Shown here piece by piece: positions 1 through 6,687 of a stretch of 42,540 bases of DNA. Source of the stretch: Actinomycetes bacterium (GTDB taxonomy: Bacteria; Actinomycetota; Acidimicrobiia; Acidimicrobiales; Palsa-688); NCBI GenBank assembly GCA_021808425.1, contig JAKBBS010000004.1, forward strand, positions 1-42,540. The letters run 5' to 3'. The notes beneath the pieces were generated by a model. That model did not search any database and was not told the DNA's origin. It worked only from the letters and a program-made list of their open reading frames with translations. The stretch's first letter is position 1, and each line of letters opens with the position of its first letter. Position numbers and translations under genes: made by a program.

Positions 1-80
1 ACCGCAAGCATCTGGCGGGTGTGCTCGTCCGGCGCTGCTTGGATCAGATCCGCTCGAATCAAGGAGCCCGTAGTGCCTGA
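1..80 (+). CDS. Molybdenum hydroxylase FAD-binding (CoxM-type) subunit, C-terminal end only
   Basis: The third frame is open from the window edge to a TGA at 78-80 and ends RKHLAGVLVRRCLDQIR plus a short tail. This resembles the C-terminus of CoxM/xanthine dehydrogenase FAD subunits, which usually finish with a HLAxVLxRRAL-like helix. Its stop overlaps by 8 nt the GTG start of the 2Fe-2S subunit that follows, the usual M-S-L order of these enzymes. Only about 25 residues are visible, so the call rests largely on context. Confidence 0.65.
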   Translation, partial: RKHLAGVLVRRCLDQIRSNQGARSA

Positions 81-588
81 ACATCCCGTCTCCGCGTCGT
101 TCGGTCACGACACGATCGAAGTGTCGCTCACCGTAAACGGCTACGTGGTTAGCGTCGTCACGGACGTCAGGGTCTCCTTGGCAGACGTGTTGAGGCGTGA
201 CTTGAAGCTCACCGGGACTCACCTCGGCTGCGAGCACGGAAGCTGCGGCGCGTGTACCGTCATCGTCGACGGCGACGCTGTCCGATCCTGTCTGATGCTC
301 GCCGTGCAAGCCGACGGATGCGCCGTCGAGACGGTAGAGGGCCTCTCCGACAGCGACGCGCTCGGGCCGCTGCAGCAGGCTTTCGCCGACAACCACGCCG
401 TGCAGTGCGGCTTCTGTACCTCTGGATTCCTGATGTCGTTGACGGCCCGCCTTCGAGAGGGGCCGCTCACCAGCGAAGCGCAGGCCAGGGAAGCGCTCAG
501 CGGTAACATTTGCCGCTGCACCGGTTACGTCGGCCTCGTCGACGCTCTCCTGTCGCTTCCCGCCGGGGCGGTTGGCGGCGCGCAATGA
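73..588 (+). CDS. Molybdenum hydroxylase 2Fe-2S subunit (CoxS/XdhC-small family)
   Basis: Electron-transfer subunit of a three-subunit xanthine dehydrogenase/aerobic CO dehydrogenase-type enzyme. It passes electrons from the molybdenum subunit to FAD through two [2Fe-2S] clusters. An N-terminal plant-ferredoxin-like cluster is formed by Cys53, Cys58 and Cys61 (GCEHGSCGACT) with Cys73. A C-terminal helical cluster is formed by Cys112, Cys115, Cys147 and Cys149 (QCGFCTSG, NICRCTGY). The GTG at 73 is chosen because AAGGAG at 61-66 lies 6 nt upstream and the 171-aa product has the family length; an in-frame ATG at 19 would sit inside the upstream gene. The stop overlaps the next start (ATGA). Substrate cannot be told from this subunit. 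Confidence 0.93.
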   Translation: MPEHPVSASFGHDTIEVSLTVNGYVVSVVTDVRVSLADVLRRDLKLTGTHLGCEHGSCGACTVIVDGDAVRSCLMLAVQADGCAVETVEGLSDSDALGPLQQAFADNHAVQCGFCTSGFLMSLTARLREGPLTSEAQAREALSGNICRCTGYVGLVDALLSLPAGAVGGAQ

Positions 589-2942
589 GCCAGGTGGATT
601 CAGCGGTCCGTGACCGCTACGTCGGCACCGGTATTCCCAGACGCGAGGACCGCAGGCTTCTCACGGGGGCCGGAAGATTCCTCGACGATCTCGAGCTCGG
701 CGACTGCTTCGAAGCTGCGATCCTTCGAAGCCCTTACCCGAGCGCTCGCATACGATCGATCGACGCTACCGAAGCGCGCCGCGGCGTCGGTGTCATCGGC
801 GTCTTCACGGCCGCGGACCTGAAGCCGATCCTCCGGGACCTGCCGCCCAAGGTGACACACCCGGACCTCAAGCACTTCCCCCGCTACCCGATCGCGGTAG
901 ACGCGGTGCACTACGTCGGCGAGCCGCTCGCTGTGGTCGTCGCGTCGAGCAGACGGCACGCCGAGGACGCCTTGGATCTGATCGACGTCGAATACGATCC
1001 CCTCCCAGGTATCGGCTCGACGGCCGCGGCGCTCGCCCCGGGCGCCCCTTTGGTCCACGAAGGCTCCGTCGACAACGTCGCGGTGAGGATCGTGCAACGC
1101 TCAGGCGACCCAGACGAGGCGCTCCGCAGCGCGCCGCACGTTCTAAGCGATACGTTCGTGATAACCCGTGGCGGCGGCCATTCGATGGAGGGACGGGCGG
1201 TGGCGGCCCGCTTCGACCGCAGTTCAGGTGAGCTGACTGTTTGGGACGCCACCCAAACGCCGCACTATGTCCGTCACATGCTATGCACGCTCTACGACAT
1301 GACCGAGGACGAGATACGTGTCGTCGCACCTCAAGACATCGGCGGCGGGTTCGGCCCGAAGGCGCAGTTCTACGGCGAGGAAGCTCTCATCCCTTGGATT
1401 GTCATGCAGCTGGGGGCGTCCGTCAAGTGGGTCGAGGACCGCTGGGAGAACTTCATCAGCTCCACTATGGAGCGCTCCCAGACGCACAGGATCGAGCTCG
1501 GCTTCGATGACACGGGACGAATCCTCGCTTTGAAGGACGTCTTCGAGCACGATCAGGGGGCTTACTGCGTCGGTTTGCAGGTCCCCACGATCACCATGTC
1601 GACTTTGCCGGGGCCGTACAAGATCGCCAACATCCACTCGGAGCTCGTAGCGTGCTACACGAACATGGTGCCGACCAGTTCGCTTCGCGGGGCGGGCCGC
1701 CCGCAGGCTGTCGCTGTCACCGAGCGCATCATCGACCGCATGGCGGAGCACCTCGGTCTCGAAGCCGACGACGTTCGTCGCCGGAACCTGATCGGGCCGT
1801 CCGAGTTCCCCTACGCGGTCGGGCTCAAATTCCGGGACGGGTCGCCGCTGACCTACGACAGCGGGAACTACCCGCTGCTCCTCGACGGGGTTCTCGAGCG
1901 TATCGATGTCGCCGCGTTCCGCGAGGAGCAGGTGGCCGCCAGACGCGAAGGCCGCTTCCCGGGCCTCGGAATCGCCATGTTCGTGGAAGGATCGGGCCTC
2001 GGCCCCTACGAGGGCGCGCGAGTCCGCCTCACCAACCGCGGCAGGATCCTCGTGACGCTCGCCGCTTCCCCGCAGGGCCAAGGCTACGAGACGGTCTACG
2101 CGCAGCTCGCCGCGGACACGCTCGGCGTCGACATCGACTCCGTCGACGTGCGCCACGGAGACACGTCCACGATGCCGTTCGGTCAAGGGACTTTCGCTTC
2201 TCGGGTCACGGCGACGGCCGGCCCGGCGCTCTACCAGGCGTGCACGGATCTGCGCCTGCAGCTGATCCAAGCGGGAGCGGTCCTTCTATGCGTCGACGCC
2301 GCCGACGTCGACCTCTCCCGCGGGGAGGTGTCGGTCACCTGGGCCGCCGATCGACGCATCGACTTGGAGGAGATCGCCCGCAACGTCAACGTCGGCCGCC
2401 ACGGCATGTCCGTCGACCCGTCGCTACCGGTCGCTTTGGAAGTGACCTCCTACTTCAAGCCACCGCGGGCCACGTACTCGAGCGGGATCTGCGCCATAAT
2501 CGTGGAAGTAGACGTCGAGACCGGCCTGATAGAGCTGAGGCGCAGCGTCCTCGGCCACGACTGCGGGGTCGTGCTCAATCCGAAGATCGTCGACGGCCAG
2601 ATGTACGGGGCGTTCGCGCACGGCGTCGGGAACGCCATATACGAGGAGGCGGCATACGGCGAGGACGGCCAGCCGCTGTCGACTAGCTACCTCGACTACG
2701 CCCTGCCGACGGCGATGGAGGTTCCGCGGCCCGAACTGTTTCACGTCGTTTCGCCGAGCCCGCTCAACCCTCTCGGCGTGAAAGGCGCCGGGGAGGGCGG
2801 GCTGATCCCGGTCCCGGGGGCGGTAGCAAACGCAGTCGAGGACGCCCTCAGGCCGTTCGGCGCCAGGATCACCCAGCTTCCACTCACCCCGGCCCGTGTC
2901 GTCGCGTCGATAGCGGGAGGTTCGCGGCGTGGCGTCCGATAG
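585..2942 (+). CDS. Molybdenum hydroxylase molybdopterin-binding large subunit (CoxL/XDH family)
   Basis: Catalytic subunit (785 aa, normal length) that hydroxylates or oxidises its substrate at a molybdenum-cytosine-dinucleotide centre. Visible features are the aldehyde oxidase a/b hammerhead domain (about residues 20-130), GGGFGPKAQFYGEE in the first Mo-binding domain, RGAGR from Arg368, QGQGYET, and KGAGEGG with the predicted catalytic Glu737 near the C-terminus. The active-site loop reads SLRGAGR, not the AYxCSFR loop of true form-I CO dehydrogenase, so CO oxidation is unlikely; a heterocycle or aromatic substrate is more plausible. The start is the ATGA overlap with the 2Fe-2S gene. Its end overlaps the UbiX-like gene by 14 nt, so the set is one transcript. 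Confidence 0.93.
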   Translation: MSQVDSAVRDRYVGTGIPRREDRRLLTGAGRFLDDLELGDCFEAAILRSPYPSARIRSIDATEARRGVGVIGVFTAADLKPILRDLPPKVTHPDLKHFPRYPIAVDAVHYVGEPLAVVVASSRRHAEDALDLIDVEYDPLPGIGSTAAALAPGAPLVHEGSVDNVAVRIVQRSGDPDEALRSAPHVLSDTFVITRGGGHSMEGRAVAARFDRSSGELTVWDATQTPHYVRHMLCTLYDMTEDEIRVVAPQDIGGGFGPKAQFYGEEALIPWIVMQLGASVKWVEDRWENFISSTMERSQTHRIELGFDDTGRILALKDVFEHDQGAYCVGLQVPTITMSTLPGPYKIANIHSELVACYTNMVPTSSLRGAGRPQAVAVTERIIDRMAEHLGLEADDVRRRNLIGPSEFPYAVGLKFRDGSPLTYDSGNYPLLLDGVLERIDVAAFREEQVAARREGRFPGLGIAMFVEGSGLGPYEGARVRLTNRGRILVTLAASPQGQGYETVYAQLAADTLGVDIDSVDVRHGDTSTMPFGQGTFASRVTATAGPALYQACTDLRLQLIQAGAVLLCVDAADVDLSRGEVSVTWAADRRIDLEEIARNVNVGRHGMSVDPSLPVALEVTSYFKPPRATYSSGICAIIVEVDVETGLIELRRSVLGHDCGVVLNPKIVDGQMYGAFAHGVGNAIYEEAAYGEDGQPLSTSYLDYALPTAMEVPRPELFHVVSPSPLNPLGVKGAGEGGLIPVPGAVANAVEDALRPFGARITQLPLTPARVVASIAGGSRRGVR

Positions 2943-3579
2943 CCACCAAGCCCCCCGGCGACGGCCGTGGGTGGTCGGCATCTCGGGGGCGAGCGGGACA
3001 GGGTACGCGTCGGCGGTCATCCGAGGACTGCTGGACGCCGGCGAGGACGTCGACCTCATCGTCAGCCGGGCGGCTCGCCTGACACTTCGCGACGAGACCG
3101 GGATCGCTTTCCGGCCGGCTCAATGGCGGGAGGATCTCGGCGCGTGGATCGGGCGTGACCTCGCCGACGTGTGCATGTGGGCCATCGACGACATGGCGGC
3201 CGGCCCGAGCAGCGGCTCATACCGCACCCGGGGCATGATCGTCGTGCCGGCCTCCACCGCCTCCGTCGCGGGTATCGCTCTCGGCGTCTCGAAGGACCTT
3301 CTGCAGCGCAGCGCCGACGTCACGTTGAAGGAGAGACGTTCTCTCGTCCTGGTGGTCCGCGAGACACCGCTTCGCAGGTCGACGCTGCTGCAACTGGCGG
3401 ACCTCGCAGGCGAGGGAGCCGTCGTCCTGCCCGCGAGCCCCGGCTTCTACGCCGGCGGCGAAACAGCCCAGGACCTGATCGACTTCGTCGCCGGGAAGGT
3501 GCTCGACGTCGTCGGCGTGGACCACGACCTGTTCCGCCGATGGGACGGGACGATCGCCCACAACTTCCCTACGCCGTGA
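2929..3579 (+). CDS. UbiX-family flavin prenyltransferase
   Basis: A 216-aa protein of the UbiX/Pad1 family, which joins dimethylallyl phosphate to FMN to make prenylated FMN, the cofactor of UbiD-type decarboxylases. It shows GISGASGTGYA near the N-terminus (flavin phosphate loop), SRAARLTL, SSGSYRTRGM, LLQRSADVTLKERR, VVRETPL and a C-terminal DLFRRWDG, all aligning in order with E. coli UbiX. The start is GTG 2929, behind GGGAGG at 2915-2920 and inside the end of the hydroxylase large-subunit gene. No UbiD is visible here; a partner may lie upstream of the window. Its place inside a Mo-hydroxylase operon suggests an aromatic or heterocyclic acid pathway (inference). Confidence 0.88.
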   Translation: MASDSHQAPRRRPWVVGISGASGTGYASAVIRGLLDAGEDVDLIVSRAARLTLRDETGIAFRPAQWREDLGAWIGRDLADVCMWAIDDMAAGPSSGSYRTRGMIVVPASTASVAGIALGVSKDLLQRSADVTLKERRSLVLVVRETPLRRSTLLQLADLAGEGAVVLPASPGFYAGGETAQDLIDFVAGKVLDVVGVDHDLFRRWDGTIAHNFPTP

Positions 3580-5216
3580 ACGATCACCCGCGCCGGTCCT
3601 GTCTGGCCCTTGTCAACGGGGTTGTCTACCCGGCCCCCGACCGTCCCGCATCCCAAGCGATTCTCGTGTCGGACGGCCGGGTCGAGGCGATCGGCACCAC
3701 CTCTGAAATCGCCAGTATCGCCCCGCACGGCACGGCACGAGTCGATCTCGGCGGCCGCACCGTGCTGCCGGCGATCACCGACAGCCACACCCACTACCAC
3801 CGTGCCGCCCAGCTCGAAGCCCACTTCCTCGACTTCACCGCGCTCGGCCCCACCTCCGTGGGCGACGTGTTGCGACTGGTCGGCGAGCGGCGAGCCAGCC
3901 AGCCAGACGAAGCGTGGATCCAAGGCGACAACCTGTCGGCGGCCGCCCTCTGCGAACGTCGGCTGCCGACACGCCTAGAGCTCGACGCCGTATGCGCCGA
4001 CCGCCCTGTCATCCTGCGAACCGTAGGCAAGCACGGGATCGCCGCCAACACCTCGGCCCTCGCTGCCGCGTCAATCACCGCAGACACGGAGGACCCACGC
4101 GGCGGGCGGATCGAGCGTGACGCCTCCGGGACGCCGAGCGGGGTACTCCACGAGACAGGGAAACTCCGACTCGACGCGACTCGCGCCGACACCGTCGTCC
4201 CACAAATCGACGAGTCCAGGCGACTCGACGCCCTCGAGGCCGGCATCGGCCGTCTGAGCCGGGCAGGCATCGCGGAGATCCACGAGATCGTACAAAGCCC
4301 CGACGAGATGGCCGACTACGAGCGCCTGCGCGAGCAGGGACGACTCAACGCCCGGGTCGTCTTCTACGTCAGGGTCGTCGAAGGGCAGGCGACCCTCGCT
4401 GAGCTCACGAGGATCGGCATTAGAAGCGGGTTCGGCGACGACTGGCTTCGCCTCGGCGGCGTCAAAGTCAGCATCGACGGGTCGTGCACGCTGCACAACG
4501 CGGCTGTCTATGACGGCTACCTCGACGACCCGGACAACGACGGCTTGGTTCGGGTCGAGCCCGACGACCTCAACGACCTCGTAGCGAAAGCGACTCACGG
4601 CGGCCTGCAAGTAGCCGTGCACGCAATCGGGCAACGAGCAGTGGACATGGCCCTCGACGCCTTCCAAGCGGCGGCGGTCGCGACGTCGCGGGACTTGCGT
4701 CACCGCCTCGAGCACGCCTACCTGGCCCCGCTACCCGGCCAGCTCGAACGTATCCGCGACCTGCGGCTCGTCGTGTCTACCCAGCCAGCCTTCTTGTACG
4801 CGAACGGCGACACTTGGCCGGCGATGTTCGGTGATGCCAACACCGACAGGATGGTTCCCATGGCGTCCCTGCTCAAAGCTGGGATCGCGGTGCAGATCAA
4901 CACCGACTTCCCCAACGCTGCCCTTGACCCCATCGCGAACCTGCGAGCAGCTGTCGAACGCAGGACCGCTTCGGGGGCCATCGTCGGGGCGTCAGAGGCC
5001 GTCAGCGTCGCTCAGGCGTGGGCGCTTGCGACGGCGGGATCCGCGTTCGGGGCCTTCGAGGAGAACCGGCGAGGGCGTCTCGACCCGGGCTTCCTCGCCG
5101 ACGTCGTCGTCGTCAACGAAGACCCGATCGCCTCGGGGTCACTCGACGGGATACAGGTCGAAGCCACGATCGTCGGAGGAGACATCATGTGGGCGTCGGC
5201 CGGAGGATGCATCTGA
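3576..5216 (+). CDS. Amidohydrolase, YtcJ-like metal-dependent hydrolase
   Basis: A 546-aa amidohydrolase-superfamily enzyme of the YtcJ/AepA type, a cytoplasmic hydrolase of amide or related C-N bonds with unpredictable substrate. The N-terminal beta-sandwich starts CLALVNGVVYP. The metal-binding signature is SHTHYH with His71, His73 and His75. Further landmarks are VAVHAIGQRAVD, LRHRLEHAYL, INTDFPNAALDP and a closing EATIVGGDIMW strand. GTG 3576 is chosen because it forms a GTGA overlap with the UbiX-like stop and gives the usual family length; longer in-frame extensions run through the UbiX gene. As the last gene of the Mo-hydroxylase operon, it probably opens or deaminates the hydroxylated product (inference). 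Its 3' end overlaps the convergent FGE gene by 32 bp. Confidence 0.9.
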   Translation: MNDHPRRSCLALVNGVVYPAPDRPASQAILVSDGRVEAIGTTSEIASIAPHGTARVDLGGRTVLPAITDSHTHYHRAAQLEAHFLDFTALGPTSVGDVLRLVGERRASQPDEAWIQGDNLSAAALCERRLPTRLELDAVCADRPVILRTVGKHGIAANTSALAAASITADTEDPRGGRIERDASGTPSGVLHETGKLRLDATRADTVVPQIDESRRLDALEAGIGRLSRAGIAEIHEIVQSPDEMADYERLREQGRLNARVVFYVRVVEGQATLAELTRIGIRSGFGDDWLRLGGVKVSIDGSCTLHNAAVYDGYLDDPDNDGLVRVEPDDLNDLVAKATHGGLQVAVHAIGQRAVDMALDAFQAAAVATSRDLRHRLEHAYLAPLPGQLERIRDLRLVVSTQPAFLYANGDTWPAMFGDANTDRMVPMASLLKAGIAVQINTDFPNAALDPIANLRAAVERRTASGAIVGASEAVSVAQAWALATAGSAFGAFEENRRGRLDPGFLADVVVVNEDPIASGSLDGIQVEATIVGGDIMWASAGGCI

Positions 5217-6132
5217 ATCCCAGGTGCGACATCGCCGATTCGACCTGCTGGCCCTGACGCGCTGCCGGCCGGTAGCGCTGACAATAGTTCGGTGCGCACA
5301 GGTAGGAGCCACCTTTGACGACCCTCCGGGGGATGTGCGCCCCGCCCGGCTCGTAGGCGTCGTAGCTTTGGGAAGGGTCGTCGTTGCGAGGATTCACCGA
5401 TGCGCAACATGGACTCGGCGTGACGGCGTCGTGGCGTGCCCGGTAGAAGTCGGAGGTCCACTCCCACACGTTGCCGATCATGTCGAAAAGGCCGTAGCCG
5501 TTGGCTGGGTACGCCCCGACGGGGCTTGTGCCGCGCTCGGCGTCGGCCTTCAAGTTCCGAACCGGGAACTCCCCCATCCACGTGTTCGCCATCACTCGGC
5601 CGCCCGGCTCCAACTCCTCGCCCCACGCGTACGTCGCGCCGTCGAGTCCCCCTCTGGCTGCACGCTCCCACTCCGCTTCTGTGGGGATCTGTCTTCCGGC
5701 CCAGGTCGAGTAGGCCATAACGTCGTCCCAGGCGACATGAGTGACTGGGTGTCGCGCTCTGTCGCCCATATCAGTGTCGGGGCCTTCCGGGCGCGACCAG
5801 CTGGCGCCGGGCACGTAAGTCCACCAGTTGACGAACCTGCTCAGATCGACAGCACCGCACGCCGGAGCTTTGAATACCATCGACCCCGGGCGGAGGATCG
5901 ACGGGTCGAGCTGCGGGTACTCGCTCGGATCGATCTCGCGTTCCGCCACCGTCACGTACCCGGTCGCGTCGATGAAACGTGCGAACTCCTGTCTCGTCAC
6001 CGGGGAGACGTCGATCCAGAAGCCGTCGACGCTCACTTGGCGAGTCGGGCCCTCCTCCGGGTACGCAGCGGAGTCGGATCCCATGCGGAAGGTCCCTCCG
6101 GGGATCCACGCCATTTCGGTCCCGGGGCGCAT
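5185..6132 (-). CDS. Formylglycine-generating enzyme family protein (SUMF1/FGE)
   Basis: A 315-aa FGE-sulfatase domain protein. Canonical FGE converts a Cys in a CxPxR motif of type I sulfatases to formylglycine using O2 and copper. The fold starts MAWIPGGTFRMGS and includes HPVTHVAWDDVMAYS, IPTEAEWERAARGG and NVWEWTSDFY. The C-terminal GGSYLCAPNYCQRYR carries the CxxxxC pair (about Cys279 and Cys284) that matches the catalytic pair of human and Streptomyces FGE, then ends HLGFRC. This separates it from EgtB-like and non-catalytic relatives. No sulfatase is visible in the window, so its client is elsewhere. The start has no clear Shine-Dalgarno; Met7 is an alternative. Confidence 0.9.
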   Translation of the reverse strand: MRPGTEMAWIPGGTFRMGSDSAAYPEEGPTRQVSVDGFWIDVSPVTRQEFARFIDATGYVTVAEREIDPSEYPQLDPSILRPGSMVFKAPACGAVDLSRFVNWWTYVPGASWSRPEGPDTDMGDRARHPVTHVAWDDVMAYSTWAGRQIPTEAEWERAARGGLDGATYAWGEELEPGGRVMANTWMGEFPVRNLKADAERGTSPVGAYPANGYGLFDMIGNVWEWTSDFYRARHDAVTPSPCCASVNPRNDDPSQSYDAYEPGGAHIPRRVVKGGSYLCAPNYCQRYRPAARQGQQVESAMSHLGFRCILRPTPT

Positions 6133-6228
6133 TAGGGCTTCAGCGTACCGGCTAACCAGAAAACCCGCCTAAATCCCGCCGAAACCCCCCGCCGCCGCTG
6201 GCATCGACGCTATTTCGGCTGCCCCGGA

Positions 6229-6279
6229 AAACGATTGATACTTTATGCCGGCCATGGCTGTATAAGGTATCAATCGTTT
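6229..6279. repeat. Inverted repeat, 13-bp perfect arms extended by further pairing
   Basis: The left arm AAACGATTGATAC (6229-6241) is the exact reverse complement of 6267-6279. Pairing continues inward for about seven more bases with two mismatches, leaving a loop of about 11 nt. There is no T-run on either side, so it does not look like a simple intrinsic terminator. It lies just downstream of the dead AAA gene on the minus strand. It could be a protein-binding site, the end of a small element, or an RNA hairpin. Confidence 0.7.
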
Positions 6280-6331
6280 GAAACGACAGACCCGGGCCTA
6301 CTCCCGGCGGACCGGCCGTGCCTGTGTTTGT

Positions 6332-6466
6332 CTACTTCGGTATCTCAGGTAGCCATCTCTTCATGAACTCGTCGAACATCGGGACCGTGAAAGCCAGTTC
6401 GTTGTGACTGGGCGAGTAGCAGAGCGCCTTTCTGAGCAGGGAGTCCCGCACAGGTCCTAACTGTTT
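6332..6466 (-). pseudogene. 3' remnant of an AAA-family ATP-binding protein gene
   Basis: Read on the minus strand to a TAG at 6332-6334, this gives KQLGPVRDSLLRKALCYSPS followed by HNELAFTVPMFDEFMKRWLP. That is the typical C-terminal winged-helix end of actinobacterial AAA ATPases, whose relatives read LGPxRxxLIxKGxIYSPxHGxxAFTVPxFDEFMRR. The frame is closed upstream by a stop, and no Walker motifs lie nearby, so only about 44 codons of the gene survive. Confidence 0.65.
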
Positions 6467-6569
6467 AGATGCCTGAGCGCGGCGAGATCCTGGCTCGCTG
6501 CGCCTCGCTCGCTTGATACTTCGCTACCAGCGCTGACTTCTGGCTGAACCAGTGACCGTCCACGTCCAT
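6465..6569 (-). CDS. Possible 34-aa ORF of unknown function
   Basis: A short minus-strand ORF from ATG 6569 to TAA 6465, starting MDVDGHWFSQKSALVAKYQA. A GAGGAAA sequence lies about 8 nt upstream of the ATG, which is a plausible ribosome site. It overlaps the AAA remnant in another frame and may be a frameshifted piece of the same decayed gene. I do not recognise it. Confidence 0.25.
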   Translation of the reverse strand: MDVDGHWFSQKSALVAKYQASEAQRARISPRSGI

Positions 6570-6611
6570 GTTGGTTTCCTCACACTTTCCTAACCGAACG
6601 CGAACATTTCG

Positions 6612-6658
6612 CTGACAAGATCTTCCTGTCTGTGACAGATATATTCGCCGATCGGCGA
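6612..6658 (+). promoter_or_regulatory. Candidate promoter and MarR-type operator of the efflux operon
   Basis: TATATT at 6640-6645 could be a -10 hexamer. Directly downstream, overlapping the expected transcription start, is a perfect 14-bp palindrome TCGCCGATCGGCGA (6645-6658). A small CTGTC/GACAG inverted repeat (6626-6638) lies just upstream. MarR proteins bind such palindromes, often over their own operon promoter, and the operon's third gene encodes one. No good -35 is seen; CTGACA at 6612 is too far away. Assignment to this MarR is inference. Confidence 0.4.
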
Positions 6659-6687
6659 CAGCTCTTCAGGTTCAGGAAGTGACCACA

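Larger units (their letters stand above)
6133..6687. other. Intergenic region with inverted repeat, dead AAA gene end and promoter
   Basis: A 555-nt gap between the FGE gene and the efflux operon, with no intact gene of normal size. Left to right it holds a long inverted repeat (6229-6279), the 3' end of a broken AAA ATPase gene on the minus strand (6332-6466), a 34-codon minus ORF (6465-6569) of unknown meaning, and a probable promoter with palindromes just before the efflux operon. Confidence 0.7.

Noticed and set aside
1281..2270. 329-codon minus-strand ORF
   Set aside because: Antisense shadow of the molybdopterin subunit gene.
585..2942. Aerobic CO dehydrogenase large subunit (coxL form I)
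   Set aside because: The active-site loop reads SLRGAGR, not AYxCSFR, so a general Mo hydroxylase call is safer.
4831..6135. 434-codon plus-strand ORF
   Set aside because: It overlaps the amidohydrolase end in another frame and is antisense to the FGE gene; Arg/Pro/Ser-rich composition with no recognisable domain.
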